Shown here: positions 24,524 through 32,567 of the stretch, in pieces
Numbering within the stretch: position 1 is the stretch's first letter
Layout: the number at the start of each line of letters is the position of its first letter
Source: Prevotella sp.
GTDB taxonomy: Bacteria > Bacteroidota > Bacteroidia > Bacteroidales > Bacteroidaceae
Reading direction: 5' to 3'
Assembly: GCA_017651265.1 (NCBI GenBank)
Contig: JAGCDO010000044.1
Location: forward strand, 1-44,281
Length of the DNA stretch: 44,281 nucleotides
Notes under the pieces: generated by a model
The model's input: the letters and a program-made list of their open reading frames with translations, nothing else
The model's database searches: none
Told to the model about the DNA's origin: nothing
Position numbers and translations under genes: made by a program

Positions 24524-25021
24524 ATGGACAATATGGAAGAACGGTTCCCTCTCGTTGATGAGGAGGGAACGGTGGTGGGTGTGGCTACTCGTGGCGCTTG
24601 TCATAACGGTTCACGACTGCTGCACCCTGTGGTACACCTTCATGTTTTCAATGCAAAAGGGGAGTTGTATCTGCAGAAACGACCGGAATGGAAGGATATC
24701 CAGCCAGGGAAATGGGACACGGCCGTGGGTGGTCACATGGACTATGGTGAAACGCCCGAGGATGCTTTGACTCGCGAGGTGCGCGAGGAACTGGGCATCA
24801 CAGACTTCACCCCGGAGTTTATGGGGAAATATGTGTTCGACAGTAAGCGCGAACGGGAACTGGTGTATGTGAACCGCACCACTTACAACGGTCCTATACG
24901 ACCTTCTTCCGAGGAACTCGACGGAGGTAGGTTCTGGACTATCCAGGAGATTCACGAGGCGATAGGGAAAGGGGTGCTGACGCCAAACTTCGAAATGGAA
25001 TTCCAACAGTTCTTCGGTTAA
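24524..25021 (+). CDS. Nudix hydrolase
   Basis: A 165-residue cytosolic protein with a complete Nudix box from Gly70 (Gly70, Glu76, Arg84-Glu85, Glu88-Glu89, Gly91), so metal-dependent cleavage of a nucleoside-diphosphate-linked or related pyrophosphate is expected. The N-terminal ERFPLVDEEGTVVGVATRG and the HVFNAKGELYLQKR segment resemble the Idi-like/YfcD subgroup. The substrate cannot be told from sequence. It starts 2 bp after the lipoprotein stop, so it ends that transcription unit, and is followed by a long inverted repeat. Confidence 0.88.
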   Translation: MDNMEERFPLVDEEGTVVGVATRGACHNGSRLLHPVVHLHVFNAKGELYLQKRPEWKDIQPGKWDTAVGGHMDYGETPEDALTREVREELGITDFTPEFMGKYVFDSKRERELVYVNRTTYNGPIRPSSEELDGGRFWTIQEIHEAIGKGVLTPNFEMEFQQFFG

Positions 25022-25027
25022 TTACTA

Positions 25028-25157
25028 ACAACGGAAGAAACGGAAATAAACGGAAAATCGGAAACCCCTCATCAAGATAAGCGGAGGTTTCAGCAATAGT
25101 TCACAGGAAGAATCAGTATATTTCTGTTTTTCCGTTTATTTCCGTTTCTTCCGTTGT
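25028..25157. repeat. 130-bp element with 30-bp perfect terminal inverted repeats
   Basis: 25028-25057 and 25128-25157 are perfect reverse complements over 30 bp and enclose 70 bp. Each arm carries CGGAA at about 9-10-bp steps (ACGGAAGAAACGGAAATAAA). The enclosed sequence also has GAAACC/GGTTTC. It could be a miniature mobile element (MITE-like) or a very long hairpin ending the Nudix transcript. Confidence 0.75.
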
Positions 25158-25204
25158 AATATTAATAAATCACTAGTTTTCTTTGATAATCAAAAACTTT
25201 GTTG

Positions 25205-25212
25205 TACTTTTG
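25205..25212 (+). promoter_or_regulatory. promoter of the B12 uptake operon
   Basis: TACTTTTG matches TAnnTTTG immediately upstream of the cobalamin riboswitch. Confidence 0.6.
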
Positions 25213-25214
25213 CA

Positions 25215-25375
25215 AATGCAACGGTGTCACTTTCAAGTGATGAAAAGGGAAGCAGGTGAGAATCCTGCACTGTCCCGCAGCTGTATGCTGCCGTTATGTC
25301 GGCGAACAAAATGCCACTGGTCATCCCGGGAAGGCGTTCGCCCTCTGAAGCAGTAAGTCAGAAGACCTGCCGTGG
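25215..25375 (+). promoter_or_regulatory. cobalamin riboswitch
   Basis: The core elements of the adenosylcobalamin-type riboswitch are present in order: GGGAAGCAGGTGAGAATCC, then CTGCACTGTCCCGCAGCTGT, and the B12 box AGTCAGAAGACCTGCC at 25356-25371. It ends about 50 nt before the receptor ATG, so control of translation start (or a short expression platform) is likely. It should lower expression of the downstream uptake genes when cobalamin is plentiful. It is the clearest reason to assign the downstream operon to B12. Confidence 0.92.
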
Positions 25376-25422
25376 TAGTGTTGATCATACCTCTCGAGGA
25401 AAGGGGTAGTAAATGGTTTCCT

Positions 25423-27450
25423 ATGGATATGTTTCCCAGACGACTGTCTGTTGCTTTACGAATTCTTGTTGTTGCATGCGCTTTAGTGACATGCACCGAT
25501 GTCATAGCCCAGAATGATTCGATTTCCGGGAAGACACACGACTTGGATGAAGTGATTGTGAGCAGTCACCGTTTGGAACGAAATGTTCTCACAACGAAAC
25601 CCATCCAGCAGATGCAACGCACGGAACTGGAGATGCTAGGACTGCAGAATTTGGCAGATGCCGTGAAGAAGTTCGCTGGTACGAGTGTGAAGGACTATGG
25701 GGGCATCGGTGGTATGAAGACGGTGAGCGTAAGAAATCTTGGGGCACACCATACCGCAGTAAGCTACGACGGGGTAACCATCAGTAATACGCAAGCAGGA
25801 CAAATAGATATCGGTCGTTTCACACTCGATAATGTGGAGACACTCTCGCTGGCCATCGGTGATGAAGAAGAATGGCTGCTCTCAGCTAGACACTATGCCT
25901 CAGCAGGTGTACTCTCGATCCTTACCGACCGTGGCACTGACGGCTCGAAACATTTCGAGGCGAAAGTGAAGGGAGGTTCGTTCGGTATGGTATCACCTTC
26001 CATCCGTTGGTGGCAACCACTGGGAGAACGCACCATGCTCAACCTGAACGGTTCGTTCATGCGAGCAGACGGAGTTTATCCTTTCGTACTGAAAAACGGC
26101 AGGGAGAAATCGAACGAGAAACGCTACAACTCGGATATCCAATCATGGCAAGGCGAAGCGAACTTGTTCCATACTTGGGCTGATAGCAGTAAGCTGGATG
26201 TAAAGACCTGCTGGTACTACTCGAAGCGAGGACTGCCAGGAGCGGTAGTGCTCTATAACGACAAAAGCGATGAGCAACTCTGGGATGAAGATTTCTTTAC
26301 GCAAGCTGTCTATTCCAGAATGCTGGGCAAGGCTTGGAGCATGAAGGCCCGCATGAAATATGCCCATAGCTGGAATCGCTACGAAGACACCGATACGAAA
26401 TATGTGAACAATATACAGATTGACGTAGCACGCCAAAACGAATACTATGGTTCGGTGGCTTTGGGATGGCACCCTGTTGGTAACCTGTGGCTATCAGTAA
26501 CAGAAGACATTTTCTACAACGATCTGCGAAGTAATATCACCATATCGGATAACCTTACCGATCCTCCCTACCCTACCCGTTTCACCTCTCTCACTGCTCT
26601 CACTGCACGTTATATATGGAAACGCCTGCAAATGAATGCCAACGTGGTAGGTACATTCGCCACAGAGGAGGTAAAGGCAGGACGTAAGCCGGATGACCGC
26701 CATCGACTGTCGCCATCGATATCTTTATCATACCGTCTGCTTCCACAGGAATCTCTGTTCTTGCGGGCGATGTATAAAGATACTTATCGAATGCCTACCT
26801 TCAATGATCTCTATTACCTGCGTATGGGGAATACCGGACTTCGCCCTGAGATTGCCAAGGAACTGAATCTGGGCATAACGTGGAACGGTCGGCCAATAAG
26901 ATGGATGAAATACCTGACCATGACCGTTGACGGCTATTTGAACCGTGTGACCGACAAGATCGTAGCGTTCCCTTCTACGTATGTGTGGAAAATGGCGAAC
27001 TTCGGAAAGGTAAGGATTACAGGACTGGATGTTACCATGGGCACTGAGATACCCGTAGTGCATCGAGTCAGTGTGGTGATGATGGGGGCTTATACCTACC
27101 AAAAGGCTATCGACAAAGAGGAAAGATCTGCATCATACAACATGCAGTTACCCTACACACCAAAGCACAGCGGCAATGGATCGGTAATGGTTCGCATGCC
27201 CTGGGTGAACATTGGCTATAGTGTTCTCGCACAAGGGAAACGTTGGAGCAGTATGCAAACCACCCAACCCTATGCCCTGAAAGCCTACTGGGAACATACA
27301 CTCACATTGTCTCGCGAGTTCCAGCTAAATTCCTGCAAGGTTACGCTCTCTGGTTCTGTCAATAACTTTACAGATGAGCAATATGAGATTATCAAGTACT
27401 ACCCCATGCCAGGAAGATCATTTACTGTTTCGGGGAAAGTAAGTTTTTAA
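25423..27450 (+). CDS. btuB: TonB-dependent cobalamin receptor (BtuB-like)
   Basis: A 675-residue outer-membrane receptor. The signal peptide ends near CTDVIAQN. A TonB-box-like segment (LDEVIVSSHR) is followed by the plug domain (LADAVKKFAGTSVKDYGGIGGMKTVSVR) and a 22-strand-type barrel ending in Phe (GKVSF). ATG 25423 was chosen because in-frame starts upstream lie in the riboswitch. It imports B12 across the outer membrane with TonB energy; this specificity rests on the riboswitch and neighbours. It is the first gene of a four-gene operon. Confidence 0.88.
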   Translation: MDMFPRRLSVALRILVVACALVTCTDVIAQNDSISGKTHDLDEVIVSSHRLERNVLTTKPIQQMQRTELEMLGLQNLADAVKKFAGTSVKDYGGIGGMKTVSVRNLGAHHTAVSYDGVTISNTQAGQIDIGRFTLDNVETLSLAIGDEEEWLLSARHYASAGVLSILTDRGTDGSKHFEAKVKGGSFGMVSPSIRWWQPLGERTMLNLNGSFMRADGVYPFVLKNGREKSNEKRYNSDIQSWQGEANLFHTWADSSKLDVKTCWYYSKRGLPGAVVLYNDKSDEQLWDEDFFTQAVYSRMLGKAWSMKARMKYAHSWNRYEDTDTKYVNNIQIDVARQNEYYGSVALGWHPVGNLWLSVTEDIFYNDLRSNITISDNLTDPPYPTRFTSLTALTARYIWKRLQMNANVVGTFATEEVKAGRKPDDRHRLSPSISLSYRLLPQESLFLRAMYKDTYRMPTFNDLYYLRMGNTGLRPEIAKELNLGITWNGRPIRWMKYLTMTVDGYLNRVTDKIVAFPSTYVWKMANFGKVRITGLDVTMGTEIPVVHRVSVVMMGAYTYQKAIDKEERSASYNMQLPYTPKHSGNGSVMVRMPWVNIGYSVLAQGKRWSSMQTTQPYALKAYWEHTLTLSREFQLNSCKVTLSGSVNNFTDEQYEIIKYYPMPGRSFTVSGKVSF

Positions 27451-27502
27451 TTGAGAATGGAGAATAAGTATTTATATCGTACAATTTTTAAAACTAAATG
27501 AC

Positions 27503-28579
27503 ATGAAATTGAGAAGTTTATTTTTAGCAGTATTGAGTGGACTGGCTATTACTGCCGGTTTTACCTCATGTAGTGACGATGATGATTGGGACTGGAGTAA
27601 GGAAGGTTCTAAAGTGGAGATGAGCGAGAATCGCGCATTCATCATCAACGAAGGATCTATGAACAAGAACAACGCAACCATGACCTACTTTGACTGGACA
27701 ACTGATCAGACCTACAAGAACGATCTGTTCATCACTCAGAACGGTACGTTGATGGGTGATGTTGCTCAGGACATTATTGTTGACGGAAAGAACATGTATG
27801 TGATTATGTCTGGTTCCAAGTGTATCTACAAAATGAATACCGTGGGTGTTGCTGAGACTCGCATGAGCATTCCAAACGAACTGAGTGATCCGCGCTATGG
27901 TGTCATCGATGGAAACTACCTCTATGTTTCCTGCTATGGTGGCTATGTAGCAAAGATCAACAAGAAGACCATGACTGTTGAAGGAAAAGTTGAGATTGGT
28001 AAGAACCCCGAGTACATCATCAAGTACAACGGTAAGCTGTATTGCACCTGCTCTGGCTGGGGTGCTGACAAGCGCGTGGCAGTGATCGACCTGAAGAGTT
28101 TCGACAAGGCAACCTATTTCGATGTAATGGACAACCCTGATAGAATCATTGAAGTTGACGGTCACGTGTTCGTACAGGGCTATGGTGCCTATTACGACTA
28201 TCCGTGGGGTGAGCTTAATGTAAAAACTGGCGAGTTCAAGGAACTGGGTAACTGCTCTTCATGGGCAGCTTACAAGAACAACCTGTATCTGGCCTATTCT
28301 GCTACCGACTGGTCAACATACGAGACCAATACTACACTGAGTGCTTATAATGTGAACACGGGTTCTACGAATAATGCATTCTTCAAGAATGCTCCTGCTG
28401 AACTCGCCACAAGTTCTGTATATGGTATCAGTGTGAACGACGAGACAGGTGATATCTATGTAATGACTACCGATTTCGTTAACAACGGTCAGGTTTATCA
28501 CTTCAAGAGCGACGGTTCCTTTGCTGGTCAGTTCGCCACAACTGGTGTAAACCCGAGAAAGATCGTGTTCCTCGACTAA
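27503..28579 (+). CDS. surface lipoprotein with YncE-like beta-propeller (BtuG-like)
   Basis: A 358-residue lipoprotein (lipobox FTSC, Cys23, followed by an acidic SDDDDWDW stretch typical of Bacteroidetes lipoprotein export to the cell surface). The remainder is a repeated four-strand blade pattern (for example VDGKNMYVIMSGSKCIYKMN, then IDGNYLYVSCYGGYVAKIN) giving about seven blades. It directly follows the riboswitch-controlled receptor. This is the gene order and fold of BtuG, a Bacteroides surface protein that captures B12 with very high affinity and sits on BtuB. The function is inferred from fold and context. Confidence 0.78.
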   Translation: MKLRSLFLAVLSGLAITAGFTSCSDDDDWDWSKEGSKVEMSENRAFIINEGSMNKNNATMTYFDWTTDQTYKNDLFITQNGTLMGDVAQDIIVDGKNMYVIMSGSKCIYKMNTVGVAETRMSIPNELSDPRYGVIDGNYLYVSCYGGYVAKINKKTMTVEGKVEIGKNPEYIIKYNGKLYCTCSGWGADKRVAVIDLKSFDKATYFDVMDNPDRIIEVDGHVFVQGYGAYYDYPWGELNVKTGEFKELGNCSSWAAYKNNLYLAYSATDWSTYETNTTLSAYNVNTGSTNNAFFKNAPAELATSSVYGISVNDETGDIYVMTTDFVNNGQVYHFKSDGSFAGQFATTGVNPRKIVFLD

Positions 28580-28588
28580 TCCACTCTT

Positions 28589-29707
28589 ATGAAGAAAAGT
28601 CTTTTCCTTGTCATACTCACCATCCTCTGCTCGTGTCATTCACGTCATCAGAGGGTGGTGAGCGATGACTGCGACACGGTGGCCTTGAAATATGCCACGC
28701 ACATCTCCATCGTGAAACATCACGACTTCACGGTGGTGAAGCTGGCTGATCCTTGGAATACAGGAAAAACCTTGCACACCTATGTGCTGGTGCCTGCCGA
28801 CAAGGAGTTGCCGGCACATCTGCCTGATGGGGCCGTAGTGAGGACACCGCTCAAAAGGGCCGTGGTAGCCACCAGCGTACACTGCAGTCTGGTTATCGAC
28901 ATGGGAAAAGGAACGAGCATTGGTGGTATCTGTGAACCGCAGTACATCCATATCCCTTATATCCTGGATCAACTGCAAAAAGGAAGAATAGCCGACTGCG
29001 GTAGCGGTATGGCTCCCACCGTGGAGAAGATCATCGACATGCAGGCTGATGCCATCTTCCTTTCTCCCTTCCAGAACAGCGGTGGTTACGGAAAGGTGGA
29101 AGAACTGAAAATCCCGATTATCGAGACAGCCGACTATATGGAAACATCGGCTTTAGGACGGGCGGAATGGATGCGGTTCTACGGCATGCTGTTCGGTTGT
29201 GAACAGAAGGCCGACAGTATGTTCGCAGAGGTGGAAAAAGGCTACATGGAACTGAAGGCATTGGCAAAGACATCTGCCGACAAGCGGTCGATCATGATGG
29301 ATAAGCAGACAGGGGCCGTGTGGTATGTTCCTGGTGGACAGAGCACTCTTGGTGGCATCTTTGCTGATGCTGTTATCGACTACCCATGGAAAGATGATGA
29401 CCACAGCGGCAGTCTGGCACTCCCCTTCGAGAGTGTCTTGGAGAAAGCCGAGCATGCAGACATCTGGCTCTTCCGCTACAATTCACCGCACGATATCACT
29501 TTTAAAGAGTTGTTGTCTGACAATGCAGGATACAAGCAGTTCAAGGCGTTCACCGACAAAGAGGTATATGGCTGTAATACAGCCAGCAGCACCTTCTATG
29601 AAGAAACGCCTTTTCATCCTAATCTGCTGTTGCGCGACTTTATCTGCATTGCGCACCCTGACCTGCAGTTAGGGGAACCGAAATACTTTAAGAAACTACA
29701 TGAGTAA
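28589..29707 (+). CDS. btuF: cobalamin-type ABC transporter substrate-binding lipoprotein (BtuF-like)
   Basis: A 372-residue lipoprotein (signal MKKSLFLVILTILCSC) of the class III metal-chelate binding-protein family. The two alpha/beta lobes are visible as GVVRTPLKRAVV-like and IDMQADAIFLSPFQNSGG segments joined by a long helix (around residues 190-235). It would hold cobalamin in the periplasm for delivery to the permease. Its last 8 bp overlap the start of the permease gene, so the two are translationally coupled. B12 specificity is from context; related proteins bind haem or siderophores. Confidence 0.82.
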   Translation: MKKSLFLVILTILCSCHSRHQRVVSDDCDTVALKYATHISIVKHHDFTVVKLADPWNTGKTLHTYVLVPADKELPAHLPDGAVVRTPLKRAVVATSVHCSLVIDMGKGTSIGGICEPQYIHIPYILDQLQKGRIADCGSGMAPTVEKIIDMQADAIFLSPFQNSGGYGKVEELKIPIIETADYMETSALGRAEWMRFYGMLFGCEQKADSMFAEVEKGYMELKALAKTSADKRSIMMDKQTGAVWYVPGGQSTLGGIFADAVIDYPWKDDDHSGSLALPFESVLEKAEHADIWLFRYNSPHDITFKELLSDNAGYKQFKAFTDKEVYGCNTASSTFYEETPFHPNLLLRDFICIAHPDLQLGEPKYFKKLHE

Positions 29708-30737
29708 GTTCTCACGATTCGCCGTAGGGATGGTACTCATCATCGCAGTACTCTTTGCACTGAGCCTCTTCGTTGGCGCAGTGCACATTCCCGTGGAACA
29801 GGTAGTACGTATTCTGTTCCTGCCCTCGGCGGATATTCAAGCCGATCCCGCCATCAAGTCATCATGGATATACATCGTCCTGCAAAACCGTTTGCCACAG
29901 GCCATCACCGCCATGTTGTGCGGCGCTTCGCTGGCGGTGTGCGGACTGATGTTGCAGACCGCCTTCAGGAACCCGTTGGCTGGTCCGAGCATCTTCGGTA
30001 TCAACAGCGGTGCCTCATTAGGTGTGGCACTGGTGATGTTGCTCCTTGGCGGGAGCATCACGGCAGGAAGCTTCTCATTAACTGGTTTCGTGGCTGTGCT
30101 CTTCGCTGCCTTTGTAGGCGCCATGGCGGTTATGGCCCTGATCTTGCTTTTCTCCACGATGGTAAGGAACAACGTCATGCTACTGATCATCGGTATCATG
30201 ATCGGCTATATCTCCTCGTCGGCCATCTCCCTACTGAACTTCTTTGCTACGGAGCAAGGAGTACAGTCATATATGGTCTGGGGACTGGGGAACTTCGGAG
30301 GCGTATCGATGGAGCAGATGCCTTCCTTCGCCTTGATCACATTGGCAGGACTGCTCGGTGCCCTGATGCTGATCAAACCGCTGAACGCCTTATTGCTGGG
30401 AGAACAATATGCTGAGAACTTGGGTATCAACACGCAAAGGGTAAGGAACTACCTGCTGTTTGTAACAGGAATCCTTACCGCTATCACTACTGCGTTCTGC
30501 GGACCCATCGCGTTTATCGGACTGGCAGTGCCGCATATTGCCCGCATGCTGCTGACTACTGACAACCATCAGTACCTCATGCCAGCAACAATCCTGACAG
30601 GTGCAGCCATCGCGCTGTTGTGCAATGTCATCTGCGTACTGCCAGGATCACAAGGAATCATTCCCCTGAATGCCGTCACACCCATCATGGGTGCCCCGGT
30701 CATTATCTATGTTATTCTGAAACAGAGGGGGAAATAA
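29700..30737 (+). CDS. btuC: BtuC/FecCD-type ABC permease
   Basis: A 345-residue inner-membrane permease with about ten TM helices. Family signatures are LPQAITAMLCGASLAVCGLM near residue 65, NPLAGPSIFGINSGASLG, and GPIAFIGLAVPHIARML, which includes the cytoplasmic coupling helix that contacts the ATPase. It forms the membrane part of the B12 importer together with the BtuF-like protein. No ATP-binding partner gene (BtuD) follows: the next gene converges and their stop codons abut at 30737/30738. The ATPase must be encoded elsewhere. Confidence 0.9.
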   Translation: MSKFSRFAVGMVLIIAVLFALSLFVGAVHIPVEQVVRILFLPSADIQADPAIKSSWIYIVLQNRLPQAITAMLCGASLAVCGLMLQTAFRNPLAGPSIFGINSGASLGVALVMLLLGGSITAGSFSLTGFVAVLFAAFVGAMAVMALILLFSTMVRNNVMLLIIGIMIGYISSSAISLLNFFATEQGVQSYMVWGLGNFGGVSMEQMPSFALITLAGLLGALMLIKPLNALLLGEQYAENLGINTQRVRNYLLFVTGILTAITTAFCGPIAFIGLAVPHIARMLLTTDNHQYLMPATILTGAAIALLCNVICVLPGSQGIIPLNAVTPIMGAPVIIYVILKQRGK

Positions 30738-31364
30738 TCAGAAGTAGATGGTGCCGTGAATCTGCCAAGTATTGGTCTTGGCCTTGCGCTTGTCATAGGC
30801 CGTGTCGGTCACGTCCTTGAAACTCTTCACGTCAGCCGTATTACTTACACCTATATTATAATTAACACCAATCTCATAACGTCCGAGGTTCACGCCGCCA
30901 CCGAGGTTCACGCTGAACACGGAGTTATTCAACCGGAAGGTGTTGTCAACCTGCTCTTTGTTTGCATCCCAGTCTTTCCATGTGTATTTATCATCACCTA
31001 TGTTGAAACTGATCTGCGGACCGGCTGCAAGATAGATACCGGCAACATCGCTGAAACCGATATTCAGACGGAGGTTGGCGGGAACAATAATGCTCTTCTG
31101 TGTGATGGTCTCGTCGTCGATCTTCATGTCACGCTGATCGTAGTATCCTGCAATATCCAATCCCAGATTGGGGAAAGGAAGAGAGAACTTCAGAACCGGA
31201 CCTACAAAGAAGCCCAAACGGTTCGACGTATCGAACACTTCTTCGTTGAACGACATCTCGGTGATATTGAAACCACCTCTCACACCTAAGTTTACCTGGG
31301 CCTTTGCCGATGTTAATCCTAACATGGCGATGGCCATTGTCAAAACAATCTTTTTCATCTTCAT
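30738..31364 (-). CDS. outer membrane beta-barrel protein (PorT/opacity-type)
   Basis: A 208-residue protein with signal peptide (MKKIVLTMAIAMLGLTSAKAQ) and an eight-strand-type barrel (VNLGVRGGFNITEMSF, LGFFVGPVLKFSL, LGLDIAGYYDQRDM, ending WQIHGTIYF). It belongs to the outer-membrane beta-barrel families abundant in Bacteroidetes; no specific role can be read. It lies 79 bp downstream of gldN in the same direction and no -7 element is visible in the gap, so it may be read from the T9SS operon. The gap is filled with a simple repeat that may have displaced an original promoter. Confidence 0.75.
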   Translation of the reverse strand: MKMKKIVLTMAIAMLGLTSAKAQVNLGVRGGFNITEMSFNEEVFDTSNRLGFFVGPVLKFSLPFPNLGLDIAGYYDQRDMKIDDETITQKSIIVPANLRLNIGFSDVAGIYLAAGPQISFNIGDDKYTWKDWDANKEQVDNTFRLNNSVFSVNLGGGVNLGRYEIGVNYNIGVSNTADVKSFKDVTDTAYDKRKAKTNTWQIHGTIYF

Positions 31365-31385
31365 AGCTATTTTAAGTTAGTTAAT

Positions 31386-31446
31386 TCTCAATTTTCAACT
31401 GTCAACTATCAACTGTCAACTATCAACTGTCAACTGTCAACTATCA
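31386..31446. repeat. simple repeat of TCAACTGTCAACTA units
   Basis: Alternating TCAACTGTCAAC/TCAACTATCAAC units fill the gap between the barrel gene and gldN and run up to the gldN stop codon. The same units occur at 605-740. Confidence 0.8.
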
Positions 31447-32538
31447 ATGTCTTTGTCTTCTTACCGTTACTCGTGCAGAAGAACTACCAGAAGAAGAGGA
31501 TGAAGAAGAGGAAGCGCGCTTGGTCTTCACCTTCTCCGACTTACCAGAAGAGGCACGACGGTTTGAGCTGCTGGCGGCAGCCTTCTTGGCCTTGAGCTTG
31601 ACTTTAGGATCCAGATTGGCGATGCTGTCCAGACTATCCTTACGAGCTTGATTGCCCCAGATATTCTTCTCAAAAGCCAACAGTTCCTGCTCGATACGTT
31701 TCTGCTCCTTACTCATGGAAAGGGAGTCAGGACAATATTGAGCGAGTGTCTGTCCCAGCATGTTCGTAGTCTTGTAGATAGATCCGCGATACATATTCTT
31801 CGTGAAGAAGTCGTCAATGCTCATCGTAGCGGCATTGTTCATATTACTCGTCATAATGGTCTGCTTAGCCAGGAACGGAGCCACATCATCATATTTCACC
31901 CAGAACAGCGGGTATCTGACGGTTCCATCACCGAAATCATCCTCACGACTCATAATCGGACAAAGGGCGATTACCTTGGTGTGGAACGTGGCAGAAGCCT
32001 GATCATAGTAGGCACTCTCTTTCAGATAGTAACCCTTCACCTCTCGAGAGGGAATATCACTGTCGTCAATGCGGATTCGTCCGTTATCGGTACGCTCATA
32101 ATAAATATGGTAGTTATCGATGAACGACTTGGGTTTGACACGGGCAGAATCGGTGAATACCTCGTTGCCATCTGTGCGATACTCATAGGCACGAACCTGT
32201 CCTGTAAGCATCAGCTTGAACAGATAGGTGAAGAGGTTCATCTGTGTGCCGACGGGCTCTACAGGATAATAGAGACCGGCATTGGCATCCTGGGTAAGAT
32301 CAATCTCCCGGTAGATGTCACGCCGCCAAACCACGTCCTCCGACATGCTCTGTGCCGTTGGGAACGATATCTGGGCACGTGTGGTAAGCGTCTGCGCATT
32401 TGACTTCTGCTGCTGGGCTTGCTGACGACGTGCAGCAGGCTGCGCCTGCACCTCACTGATGAAGAAGGAACAAACCATGAAGAACAGCATGAGCATCATT
32501 CCTCTGCATCCTGTTTGAATATTATCTGTACGCATCAT
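31444..32538 (-). CDS. gldN: type IX secretion system protein GldN/PorN
   Basis: A 364-residue periplasmic protein (signal peptide ending SEVQAQ) that works with GldK as the outer-membrane-associated ring of the T9SS. Conserved features visible are VVWRRDIYREIDL, NAGLYYPVEP, the FTYLFKLMLTGQVRAYEY segment and the WVKYDDV region. The last about 55 residues are a low-complexity basic/Ser tail (KKAAASSSNRRASSGKSEK, then a run of Ser), longer than I would expect for the family. Its stop codon lies at the edge of a simple repeat. It is the last T9SS gene of the operon. Confidence 0.9.
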   Translation of the reverse strand: MMRTDNIQTGCRGMMLMLFFMVCSFFISEVQAQPAARRQQAQQQKSNAQTLTTRAQISFPTAQSMSEDVVWRRDIYREIDLTQDANAGLYYPVEPVGTQMNLFTYLFKLMLTGQVRAYEYRTDGNEVFTDSARVKPKSFIDNYHIYYERTDNGRIRIDDSDIPSREVKGYYLKESAYYDQASATFHTKVIALCPIMSREDDFGDGTVRYPLFWVKYDDVAPFLAKQTIMTSNMNNAATMSIDDFFTKNMYRGSIYKTTNMLGQTLAQYCPDSLSMSKEQKRIEQELLAFEKNIWGNQARKDSLDSIANLDPKVKLKAKKAAASSSNRRASSGKSEKVKTKRASSSSSSSSGSSSARVTVRRQRH

Positions 32539-32567
32539 ATTCTATGTTATTATCTTTCTGTTTTCCT

